DNA from: Paenibacillus sp. AN1007
Lineage (GTDB): Bacteria > Bacillota > Bacilli > Paenibacillales > Paenibacillaceae
Direction: 5' to 3'
NCBI RefSeq assembly: GCF_040702995.1
Contig: NZ_CP159992.1
Coordinates: forward strand, 5,566,501-5,630,500
Length of the DNA: 64,000 bases
Shown here: in pieces, positions 35,172 to 42,549 of the stretch
Layout of the letters: the number at the start of each line of letters is the position of its first letter
Position numbering within the stretch: the stretch's first letter is position 1
Program-made: the position numbers and the translations under genes
Notes under the pieces: model-generated
Seen by the model: the letters and a program-made list of their open reading frames with translations, nothing else
What the model was told of the DNA's origin: nothing
The model's database searches: none

Positions 35172-36275
35172 TTACTGTATGTGCCATATCCCTTTTAGAC
35201 GGTTAATGGTATGAACCCATTTAGAAGCTCGCGGCTTACAAACGGTGTTTTGATTCCCGAAGAAACCAATTTCTGATACAGCTGCACTTGCAGGCAGCGC
35301 TTGGATCCAATTCACTTTAACAATGAATTCTGCACGATCATCATCGTGTAAAAACTCTTTGAAGTAATTTGCTTTGCTGCTGAGTTGATATATCGTTTGC
35401 TCTACTCCATCCTGCGGGAAGAACACTTCGTCTGCTTTTTTTGCTGTATCCGTTACAGTACCTACACCAACATACCCTACACTTGGAATATTGGCCCAAA
35501 CACGATCTCCAATTGATAGTTGATTAAGTGTACGTGAGTACCATTCCCCACCACCACCTGATATAAATCCATACGTCAAGGCATCCGACCAACTACGATT
35601 TGTTCCATCCCCGAAAGAAACATAATATTCTCCGTTCCAGGGCTCTTTATCTTTAACTACATTTGATGCATTATCTAAAGTCTCTTGGGGGTCAATCATC
35701 CATGCACGACTTATGTATTTCGTTGAGTCCTCCTCAAAGACAGTGAAGAAGATAACATTGATTGGAATTAGGGAGTCACTAAGATACTCCACAATTCTCT
35801 CCGTACTTGAATCTAATTCAGCTGCTACAATAACAATCTGGTGGGAATGATTGATATTTTCCTCTTCAAGTTTAACCTTAAATTTATTATAATACGCATC
35901 CTCTAGACTATGTTGATACTGAGGATATTTAGCTATATACGACTCATATATTACAGATATTTGACTTGCTGACAAGCCTTTAACCCACGAGGCATAATCC
36001 AGCCCCTGTGCAACAACCTCCCGACTAGTTTTATGTTTCTTTAATTCAATAATAATGATAGATCCGCTGTTATCAATTGCTAATAAATCAATGTATGTAT
36101 TAAACTCTGTCAGGACCTGTCTTCCAATGATGAGCCAATTGTCGTCCAATACAGCAGGATTGGATTGAATGATCTCCTCAAGTTCAATTTCCAAATCTAA
36201 AGTTACATTTTTTACGAGTCTAACGTCACTTCCAGAAACTCTCCAAATTCCATGTTTTATCGCCAACATGCTCAA
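35172..36275 (-). CDS. DUF91/NucS-like PD-(D/E)XK nuclease with PUA/EVE-like C-terminal domain
   Basis: 367 aa. The N-terminal domain has the PD-(D/E)XK core: Asp63 in TYIDLLAID, Glu77-x-Lys79 in IIIIELKKHK, and Gln90 in a following helix (VVAQGLDYASW), like NucS/DUF91 endonucleases. The C-terminal domain (about 208-280: WSDALTYGFISGGGGEWYS, LSIGDRVWANIP, GYVGVGTV) looks like a PUA/EVE-type modified-base-binding fold. Convergent with the methylase/nuclease module. It could read methylated or damaged DNA. The nuclease call is reasonably firm; the reader call is inference. Confidence 0.75.
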   Translation of the reverse strand: MSMLAIKHGIWRVSGSDVRLVKNVTLDLEIELEEIIQSNPAVLDDNWLIIGRQVLTEFNTYIDLLAIDNSGSIIIIELKKHKTSREVVAQGLDYASWVKGLSASQISVIYESYIAKYPQYQHSLEDAYYNKFKVKLEEENINHSHQIVIVAAELDSSTERIVEYLSDSLIPINVIFFTVFEEDSTKYISRAWMIDPQETLDNASNVVKDKEPWNGEYYVSFGDGTNRSWSDALTYGFISGGGGEWYSRTLNQLSIGDRVWANIPSVGYVGVGTVTDTAKKADEVFFPQDGVEQTIYQLSSKANYFKEFLHDDDRAEFIVKVNWIQALPASAAVSEIGFFGNQNTVCKPRASKWVHTINRLKGIWHIQ

Positions 36276-36491
36276 CTCATTTCAAATTTATTTTTTCGCT
36301 CTCTACATAAATATGCAATCCGACCTTTCTTATCATATCATGCAAAAGTGAGTTTTTCTTTTATTTGTATCTCAAAAATTGAAGAGATCTAAAATGATAT
36401 GGATGCTGTAATTAAAAGAGCGTTTCACAGCATTGCTATAGGACAATAATGTATGATTCCAGAGTACATAAATACTTTTATTGACTATTAA

Positions 36492-36545
36492 TTTAACTTT
36501 ATTTTTAATATTATTTAATTTTACTTTAACTTTATTGAATATAAT
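36492..36545 (+). repeat. direct-repeat array at the DUF2089 promoter
   Basis: Four 12-bp units of the form TTTAAYWTTAYT begin at 36492, 36504, 36514 and 36525. Two are identical (TTTAACTTTATT) and the spacing is 10-12 bp, near one helical turn. They run up to the -10 TATAAT (36540-36545). A likely cooperative operator for the HTH protein encoded next. Confidence 0.6.
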
Positions 36546-36574
36546 GTTATTATAGATTTAAAAGGAGGGGAATT

Positions 36575-36877
36575 ATGGAAAGAAGGAATTTGCCTGACTG
36601 GGTGATGTCCTTGGAAAATGAGGATCTCGAGTTCATAAAGAAATTTGTTCTCAAATCAGGCTCTCTGAAGGAGATAGCAAAAATATATGAAGTTTCATAC
36701 CCGACAGTTCGAATTAAACTCGACCGCTTAATAGAAAAAATAAAAGCAAATGAAGCCGAAGAGAATGAAGATTTTATCAAATTCATTAAGCATTTATCCA
36801 TTGACGACCGGATCAGTCTAGAAGATGCAAAATTAATTATTGAAAAATATAAATCGGAAAGGAACGATAATCGATGA
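36575..36877 (+). CDS. DUF2089 family HTH protein
   Basis: 100 aa. Opening LPDWVMSLENEDLEFIKKFVLKSGSLKEIAKIYEVSYPTVR is the DUF2089 pattern and contains a helix-turn-helix (SLKEIAKIYEVSYPTVRIKLDRL). The helical C-terminus is acidic. AAAGGAGGGG precedes the ATG. The stop overlaps the membrane-protein gene by ATGA. Probably a regulator acting with that membrane partner and on the upstream repeat array. Confidence 0.82.
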   Translation: MERRNLPDWVMSLENEDLEFIKKFVLKSGSLKEIAKIYEVSYPTVRIKLDRLIEKIKANEAEENEDFIKFIKHLSIDDRISLEDAKLIIEKYKSERNDNR

Positions 36878-37158
36878 CTGACCTATATAACCTACTTATC
36901 ATCGTTGGTATATTAGCAGCTCAATACTTACTGTCCACTCGAAATAATGTCCTCTGGGGAGCCATTATCCCTCTTGCTTACATTGCTTTCTCTACGTGGA
37001 TGTTCGTTACAGACCGGTACGAGAGTGTTCTAAGCTATACGCTGTATTTGCTCTTGGGATTGATCTTCCTCATCTCGGAATGGAGTGTGGGCAGAAAATC
37101 ACTTCAGCAGAAGAGAAATAAGGAACTAATGAAGATGAGAATGCAGGACATTAAATAA
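36874..37158 (+). CDS. small membrane protein coupled to DUF2089
   Basis: 94 aa with three hydrophobic segments (6-22, 29-47, 54-70) and a basic C-terminal tail (KSLQQKRNKELMKMRMQ). DUF2089 genes are often followed by such a protein. Possibly a membrane sensor or anchor for the regulator. Confidence 0.75.
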   Translation: MTDLYNLLIIVGILAAQYLLSTRNNVLWGAIIPLAYIAFSTWMFVTDRYESVLSYTLYLLLGLIFLISEWSVGRKSLQQKRNKELMKMRMQDIK

Positions 37159-37176
37159 AGTTATACCGACATGAAA

Positions 37177-37208
37177 TGACCACCTGATCTAGTCGGGTGG
37201 CCATTTTT
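37177..37208 (+). terminator. terminator of the DUF2089 operon
   Basis: TGACCACC / GGTGGCCA stem followed by TTTTT. Confidence 0.75.
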
Positions 37209-37316
37209 CTAAATCAAAATGTGAAATACTTCATCTACCTATGTAATCTTCTACAGTTAGAATTAAATGCTGTTATTAATACTAAAGATGTATACAGCAC
37301 ATCTAACTTATTATAT

Positions 37317-37796
37317 TTATTCCCCCACCAATTTCTTAAAAATCTTTTCCTGCTGCTTCTGTGCTTCTATAGCGTTACGAGCTGGTGCAAAATATTTACC
37401 GTCATCCTGATCAATGAATAGAAAATATATTTCTTCGAACCTCGAATCTCCCCATACAATATCGATCAGTTCGTGTGTAATCTCGTCCCCATTTCGTTTC
37501 TGGGTCAGGAATACTGGGAAGTCCTCGGCCCCTTCCACCTTCATATACAATCGCTCAAGAAAGCTCGTATTTTTTCCTGCCTCTACTGTCTCGTATGTAT
37601 CATCATTTACTTTCATGACTCCTACATATCTGTTAGGACTAAAAAGATTCCGGCAGCCTTTCACTTCAATAGAAACTTCTATAGTCGTTCCATCTATTGA
37701 AGATGCTGTATATTGTTGATTTACATCATAGGGGTACTTATACCAGACGGTTATCCCAAGAACTACAAGCATAATAAGCAGTAAAATTCTTTTAAT
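37317..37796 (-). CDS. hypothetical membrane-anchored protein with probable AUU start
   Basis: The ATG at 37772 has no Shine-Dalgarno. Eight codons upstream, an ATT at 37796 sits exactly 8 nt after AGGAGG, and an in-frame TAG precedes that. Starting there gives 159 aa with a normal anchor (KRILLLIMLVVLGITVWYKY). The rest is an extracellular beta-rich domain ending RNAIEAQKQQEKIFKKLVGE. Family not recognised. Either AUU is used or an ATG has mutated to ATT. Confidence 0.65.
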   Translation of the reverse strand: MKRILLLIMLVVLGITVWYKYPYDVNQQYTASSIDGTTIEVSIEVKGCRNLFSPNRYVGVMKVNDDTYETVEAGKNTSFLERLYMKVEGAEDFPVFLTQKRNGDEITHELIDIVWGDSRFEEIYFLFIDQDDGKYFAPARNAIEAQKQQEKIFKKLVGE

Positions 37797-38044
37797 GGTG
37801 ATGTCCTCCTAAGTTCAGGTTGATAACCCACACCTTAAGCCTTGATTGACTTCCGATATAAATGTACCATAATTTATAATAAATGTAGTTCAGTTAAGAT
37901 GCTGCAGCATTTTCTTATTACTCAGATAACTATGATGATCAACGGTCTATCTGTGGAGTTCACTGATGAACCAATGTTTCTTTACATCGTGCTCTATAGT
38001 GTTTTTCAAATCACTTTCCTTACCTTAATTAAAGGAGGTATCCT

Positions 38045-38176
38045 GTGTTTAATATTTTCTCCAAACTCTATTCAGAGTACTTATTAATTCCCAGGCCGCT
38101 GCGTTTAATAGTTCTATGGGGATGGATCATTCTATTATTCATCGTAGGATATACATTCAATTGGTTTAACTTTTAA
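38045..38176 (+). CDS. 43-aa small membrane protein
   Basis: GTG start 6 nt after AAAGGAGG. Product begins MFNIFSKLYSEYLLIPRPL, then one membrane segment (LRLIVLWGWIILLFIVGYTF) and ends NWFNF. The strong ribosome site and amphipathic start plus anchor suggest a real small peptide; function unknown. Confidence 0.55.
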   Translation: MFNIFSKLYSEYLLIPRPLRLIVLWGWIILLFIVGYTFNWFNF

Positions 38177-38362
38177 AATAAGCAGTCTAGGTTCTTCTCT
38201 CCGCTTTTATCAATCCTCTGATTGTTCAGAACTGTTTTCTTGACCAAGAGACAGGATAGTCCGAGCTACCCTCAGGCTTACGCATACCACACTCCTCCAT
38301 GATCCGGGTTTACGTCCAATCTTCTTTCACTCGTGAGACGAATAGCCTCTTTCTTCTTCTCT

Positions 38363-38809
38363 TCACTGTATGGAGAGATCATTGCCCAGATGCAAACTTA
38401 ATTTTCCAGTCATTCCGTGAGCGGAAGATATGTTCAAATAAAATTCTCCAGTTGGCCAAGCTTTCTCACTATAAAATGTATGTTCTTTACCGTCTGCTGA
38501 AACAGTCCCGGACATTTTCGCTGCACCAGTTGTAGATCCTTGGTTAATCGTGAATGTGATTGGTTGTGAACCTGTGTTTATAAAGCTCACTTTTACATAG
38601 TCAAATCCATCTGGAAATTTAAACTGTTTCGTAGTAGAAGTACCTGCGAGATCTTCATTATTGATTACTGTAGATGCAGGTAAGGATGTAGTAGTAGATT
38701 CATCTGCTAATTCTGGCCCTTTAATTGAATCGGTGGTATAGATGTATAGGAAGATAATTACACCGATAGAAATTAGAACTGACAGAAATATTTTTGTGGT
38801 ATTTTTCAT
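38363..38809 (-). CDS. hypothetical secreted or membrane-anchored protein
   Basis: 148 aa from the ATG at 38809 (TTGGAG about 12 nt upstream); a longer frame to 38953 lacks a ribosome site. N-terminal anchor KIFLSVLISIGVIIFLYIY, then a Ser/Thr-rich linker and a small beta-sandwich-like domain (FDYVKVSFINTGSQPITFTI ... GEFYLNISSAHG). Function not recognised. Confidence 0.65.
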   Translation of the reverse strand: MKNTTKIFLSVLISIGVIIFLYIYTTDSIKGPELADESTTTSLPASTVINNEDLAGTSTTKQFKFPDGFDYVKVSFINTGSQPITFTINQGSTTGAAKMSGTVSADGKEHTFYSEKAWPTGEFYLNISSAHGMTGKLSLHLGNDLSIQ

Positions 38810-38897
38810 AAAAAGATAATCTCCAAATATAGAATTATTATTGTCAGGAGGAAGATAGCCCTTAGATTTGGTTTCACTCACGGTAATCATACTCTTG

Positions 38898-39065
38898 CTA
38901 TTTCCCAGCAGCATCAAATATAATTTCAAATTGATTACCTTCTGCATCCTCACGAATGCGCCTGTTGTTCTTTATAGCCATAGCCGCGATAAGGAAGGCG
39001 GAGTGTGGGACAGCAAACACGTCAGGATCGTACTGCAGAATCATACGTATACAGGCCACGACCAT
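38898..39065 (-). pseudogene. 55-codon ORF, possible gene fragment
   Basis: Minus-strand frame reading MVVACIRMILQYDPDVF and ending EDAEGNQFEIIFDAAGK. It is protein-like in composition but has an in-frame TAG just upstream and no ribosome site. It may be the C-terminal remnant of a larger gene. Family unknown. Confidence 0.3.
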
Positions 39066-39148
39066 TTTAAACCTGTGCTATGGGAAGAAAGCAAATACCC
39101 CTTTCAGTTCCGAATCTAAAAGGGGTGGAACTAACCATCATCTTTACT

Positions 39149-39481
39149 CTAATATGGCAGATTTAATGTCATAAAGCTTAAAATATCGTCTTCTTGTTTC
39201 GTATCCACAGCGATTTTATTACGCTGCATTTTTTTGCAAGATGTACATTCATGTACAATTTGATATCCTTTTTTACTAGAAAATTCGAGTTGAATGGGCT
39301 TCATTAATCCTTTACAACTACTTAAACGATCGCCTGGTCTATTGTCTAGATGCTTAGAAAATAAGCAAATTGGACAATGATTTCTAAAGCTTCCGTTTGT
39401 TAATGGTTCAACATATGCATGACAGTTTTCACAACGGAAACTTGTATTCTCAGTTTTTCTACTCAACGTATCTTCCTCCAA
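39149..39481 (-). CDS. RNHCP domain protein
   Basis: 110 aa. NTSFRCENCHAYVEPL and GSFRNHCPICLFSKHLD with PGDRLSSCKGLMKP match the RNHCP domain, with paired CxxC and HCPxC zinc ligands plus a C-terminal HECTSCKK. Probably a small zinc-binding protein of unknown function. AGGAAG precedes the ATG. Confidence 0.85.
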   Translation of the reverse strand: MEEDTLSRKTENTSFRCENCHAYVEPLTNGSFRNHCPICLFSKHLDNRPGDRLSSCKGLMKPIQLEFSSKKGYQIVHECTSCKKMQRNKIAVDTKQEDDILSFMTLNLPY

Positions 39482-40118
39482 GATGAATTATTTCATCTGA
39501 AGAAAGGGTTCCGTTTAGTTTTCCTATCACAAGATAGTTTCAGGCTTTTAAAGGGAAGTGACAAATTCACCGTCTTGTTTTGCAAAACGATTACTTCTAG
39601 TTCCTACTTCACAAAAGCATCTTTCATCTTTTGATCCGAACCACGATTGATTTTCATGTTTTGTATCAACCACTGTAAGACGGACTTACTCCACCTTCCA
39701 CTAGTAAGTGTTCACCTCTAATCACTGACAAAGGCATTCGTCCCCTAAAAGACACGTTGGCTTTTATCCAGTAAGTGCATATAAGTAAACTCCATTTCAT
39801 TGAGATAATAGTTAGTTCCATATTTAATTATAACAAAATATATTTTTAGTGAATATTCAAACAAACAATAAGCCATCACATTAACCGCACTACGTACAGA
39901 GGTACCGCCATGTACATCATCAGAGATATATCGTAATCGACGTCAGAGAAGCCCGAAGCCTTAGAGCCAGAGCGGTTTACCCTCTCACTCGATCTCCTTC
40001 GGCTCATTCCGTTTAAAAGAATGGAGACCTGGTATCAATCGCATGCAGACCGTCACTCCCCTATAGGCTTCTGCATAGAATGGAGAAAATGAAAGAATCT
40101 ACATTGGAGGTCATGACC
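39482..40118. other. 637-bp intergenic stretch, AT-rich, no supported gene
   Basis: Only short interrupted frames are present. On the minus strand a run ending SDQKMKDAFVK (about 39590-39700) looks like a decayed C-terminus. The right end must hold the promoter of the small gene at 40119. Confidence 0.4.
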
Positions 40119-40424
40119 ATGAACTTGCAACTGCAGGGGCAACAAGAACAAACATTGTTTCGAATGGATCCAACCACGATGAATAACTTAAAATCCATTC
40201 AAGACCATGTAACAAATATATGTAAAAACAATGTTAATGCACTTGTTCGAGTGGAGACAGCAGATGGCGATGTCTTTGAAGGGTTACTCATCCACTGCGA
40301 AAGGGGAATTGTATACTTAAAACTACCAAGCCCTGTGACTAATCGAGGCTTTGTTCCTGGTTTCCACAATGATGTCGTATTACCCCTAGTGCTGTTCAAT
40401 TTACTTGCCATTTCATTATTATAG
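40119..40424 (+). CDS. hypothetical protein, probably spore-associated
   Basis: 101 aa from the ATG at 40119, 8 nt after GGAGG. A Gln-rich start, a central strand-rich part (VNALVRVETADGDVFEGLLIHCERGIVYLKLP) that resembles an Sm-like fold, and a hydrophobic end. Paired with the proline-rich gene downstream. Spore association is inference from the family look of its neighbour. Confidence 0.6.
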   Translation: MNLQLQGQQEQTLFRMDPTTMNNLKSIQDHVTNICKNNVNALVRVETADGDVFEGLLIHCERGIVYLKLPSPVTNRGFVPGFHNDVVLPLVLFNLLAISLL

Positions 40425-40440
40425 GCTCGACCCGAGCCTA
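40422..40440 (+). other. intercistronic hairpin containing the stop codon
   Basis: TAGGCTCG-ACC-CGAGCCTA is a perfect 8-bp stem whose first three bases are the TAG stop of the upstream gene. No T-run follows. Confidence 0.6.
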
Positions 40441-40466
40441 ATCCTATAATTAAGGAGTGAAATCTT

Positions 40467-40757
40467 ATGGCATTCATGCCGCCTCAAGGACCACAAGGAG
40501 CACAGCAGCCACCATCCTCTCCTCCTCCACAATTCACACCACCGCAACCCGCTGCTGCAGCGTTCGCCATCGACCCCGGAGCTATTGCTGGTTGTTTATT
40601 CCGCAACACATACGTGTGGCTAAGAAATGGGAACGCGTTCTGGTTCTTCCCAACCTTTATAGGGCGTACATCCGTTGCAGGTTTTAGATGGACCGGTCGA
40701 TTATGGGTGTTTACTGGGGTTGATCTAAGAAGCATTGTATCATTTACATGTTTTTAG
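40467..40757 (+). CDS. proline-rich small protein, likely spore coat/exosporium type
   Basis: 96 aa. Residues 1-32 are a Pro/Gln/Ala-rich tail (PPQGPQGAQQPPSSPPPQ), followed by an aromatic core (CLFRNTYVWLRNGNAFWFFP, GRTSVAGFRWTGRLWVFTG) ending in SFTCF. This N-tail plus YVWLxNGxxFWFxP core recurs in small Bacillales proteins of unknown function. AAGGAG precedes the ATG. Confidence 0.7.
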   Translation: MAFMPPQGPQGAQQPPSSPPPQFTPPQPAAAAFAIDPGAIAGCLFRNTYVWLRNGNAFWFFPTFIGRTSVAGFRWTGRLWVFTGVDLRSIVSFTCF

Positions 40758-40795
40758 AGAAGAAGATAGCACCCCCTTTTCAACCCATCAAAAAC

Positions 40796-40825
40796 AAAAA
40801 AGCACCCTATCGGGTGCTTTTTTTA
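40796..40825. terminator. bidirectional terminator between the small gene and ssrA
   Basis: AAAAAAGCACCC-TATC-GGGTGCTTTTTTT: symmetric, serves the plus-strand gene and the minus-strand ssrA. Confidence 0.9.
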
Positions 40826-40835
40826 ATACTACTAA

Positions 40836-41197
40836 TGGAGGCGAGGGGAGTCGAACCCCTGTCCGAAGATAACGACACATAAGCTTCTACGGGTGTAGTC
40901 ACAGTTTTGATGTCACCCGAGTATCGCCCCGTAACCGGCTATACGTTGGGTCAGCCTGATTGTCTTCTTCAGCACACCCCAGGCGGAGATGTGACAGCGT
41001 ATCCCACTACTTGTTAGCCCCTAATCCTGTCACATGGGCGATGCAGGTTAGAAGCACGCACACAGTTTCTTAGGCTGCGAAAGCGTAGTTTGTTTGTTGT
41101 TTGCCGTTTAATAGGCTTTAGCGTTGATGAAGCGGACGCGTCCCCACTACCCGCTACCTATGCTCGAACTATCCCCGTCGAATCCATAAACGCCCCC
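40836..41197 (-). ncRNA. ssrA: transfer-messenger RNA (tmRNA)
   Basis: The 5' end GGGGGCGTTTATGGATTCGA pairs its first seven bases with the 3' CGCCTCC, leaving discriminator A. The T-arm GGTTCGACTCC is intact and CCA is not encoded. The tag frame (41105-41070) reads GGC to TAA as GKQQTNYAFAA, so tagged proteins end AGKQQTNYAFAA. It rescues stalled ribosomes with SmpB, encoded upstream on the same strand. Confidence 0.97.
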
Positions 41198-41254
41198 TCA
41201 TATAAGAAGGGCTCCAGGATTAATCCGTGAATACGGAGCAAAGGTGCTGCACAT
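41198..41254 (-). CDS. putative 18-aa leader peptide ending at the tmRNA 5' end
   Basis: ATG at 41254 lies 6 nt after GGAGG and the frame reads MCSTFAPYSRINPGALLI. Its TGA stop (41200-41198) is immediately followed by the first base of mature tmRNA. Translation here would bring ribosomes to the RNase P cleavage site. Short, so chance is possible. Confidence 0.35.
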   Translation of the reverse strand: MCSTFAPYSRINPGALLI

Positions 41255-41444
41255 CTAATCCCTCCAAGGTGAAAAGATGTTTCTTACATACTCGGCATTC
41301 CTGTCTGCTGCATGAATAATCATATCACAGCTCAGACTGCCGAAATAGTGCAGATTGCTGGAAGGCAATCCAGTGTATTGAGCACAGATACAAGGTTATC
41401 CAACTTGGCCTTATAACCACGCCATCAGGCTCAATCGTCTACAT

Positions 41445-41473
41445 ATTATACCGCGTCAACCATCGGAAGTAAA
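41445..41473 (-). promoter_or_regulatory. probable ssrA promoter with long leader
   Basis: On the minus strand TTTACT (41473-41468), 17-bp spacer, TATAAT (41450-41445). It would start about 240 nt before mature tmRNA. A nearer weak -10 TATGAT lies around 41322. Confidence 0.5.
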
Positions 41474-41670
41474 GTTTACCCAACTGCATATCGTATCTAA
41501 TAAAATAAAACACCACATCTTTGCCGTTAAAGGTGTGCAGGCAATTTGGAGCTGCAGCGATGGGATAACACCAACGTAAACACCTCACATAAACATGCGT
41601 AGAATGCACTTTGCAGCCGTTAGTTATATTAATTTACCCACGCTTTAACAAACTTACGCAGACTATACAG

Positions 41671-41710
41671 AAAAACCTCACGCTCACCTGATATCAGGCA
41701 AGCCGCGAGG
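41671..41710 (-). terminator. terminator of smpB
   Basis: On the minus strand a long stem (CCTCGCGGCTTGCCTG / CAGGTGAGCGTGAGG, one bulge) is followed by TTTTT. Confidence 0.8.
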
Positions 41711-41797
41711 ACTCTTCATTGCATCAAATCATCGATATGCTAAGCCAACAAGCTCAACATTTGCATACCAATTTGCTTATACGAATAGTAATTCTCT

Positions 41798-42280
41798 TTA
41801 ACGCGCAACCTTCTGCTTTTCACGCAGAGCACGTTGGATATCACGCTGCGCATCCCGCTTCGCGGCAGTGTCACGTTTATCATACTGCTTCTTACCTTTA
41901 CCCAGGCCAAGCAGCAGCTTCGCATAACCATTGCGAATATAAATTTTCAACGGCACAATACTGTATCCATCCTGCTTGGACAGTCCAAGCAGCTTATGAA
42001 TCTGCACTTTATGCATTAACAACTTACGTGTGCGTGTTGGATCAATTGGATTATGCCGATTCCCTTGTTCAAAAGGACTAATATGCATATTGTGAATATG
42101 AATCTCACCGTTGCGAATCGTCGCAAACGCATCACCGATATTCGCACGGCCGTTCCGAAGAGACTTGATCTCCGTACCGGTCAATACCATGCCCGCTTCA
42201 TACGTATCTTCAATGAAGTAGTCATGGGAAGCCTTTTTGTTCTGTGCAAGCACTTTACTCTGTCCATCATTCTTGCCCAT
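41798..42280 (-). CDS. smpB: SsrA-binding protein
   Basis: 160 aa, the normal length. ASHDYFIEDTYEAGMVLTGTEIKSLRNGRANI, HIHNMHISPFEQGNRHNPIDPTRTRKLLMH and the basic tail GKGKKQYDKRDTAAKRDAQRDIQRAL are diagnostic. It carries alanyl-tmRNA to stalled ribosomes; the tail mimics mRNA in the decoding centre. It lies between rnr and ssrA as in other Firmicutes. Confidence 0.98.
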   Translation of the reverse strand: MGKNDGQSKVLAQNKKASHDYFIEDTYEAGMVLTGTEIKSLRNGRANIGDAFATIRNGEIHIHNMHISPFEQGNRHNPIDPTRTRKLLMHKVQIHKLLGLSKQDGYSIVPLKIYIRNGYAKLLLGLGKGKKQYDKRDTAAKRDAQRDIQRALREKQKVAR

Positions 42281-42390
42281 GTCCTCACTCCTTCTTCGTA
42301 AAATAAACCCGTATCACGCTGTATCAGTACAGCATCCATGGTGCACCAAAACACCTGTGCCAGACCTTAATTGTAGCAAGGACGGCTGTT

Positions 42391-42422
42391 AAAATCAAGA
42401 AAGAGGCAGCCTCTGCCGCCTC
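42391..42422 (-). terminator. terminator of rnr
   Basis: On the minus strand GAGGCGGC-AGAG-GCTGCCTC followed by TTTCTTGATTTT. Confidence 0.75.
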
Positions 42423-42549
42423 CTCTCATTACCCTTTCCAGCTCATGCGAAACCGAATCCCATATTGATGGTTTGCAGACTTATTGATATTGAAACGCAA
42501 GCAGAAACGATTAGATCAACCGATTTTGCCCGCAGCGTCAACGTGGCTC

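Noticed and set aside
30457..40836. Genomic island integrated at the 3' end of ssrA
   Set aside because: The accessory stretch abuts ssrA, a common integration site, but I found no integrase gene and no second copy of the ssrA 3' end to serve as an att repeat.
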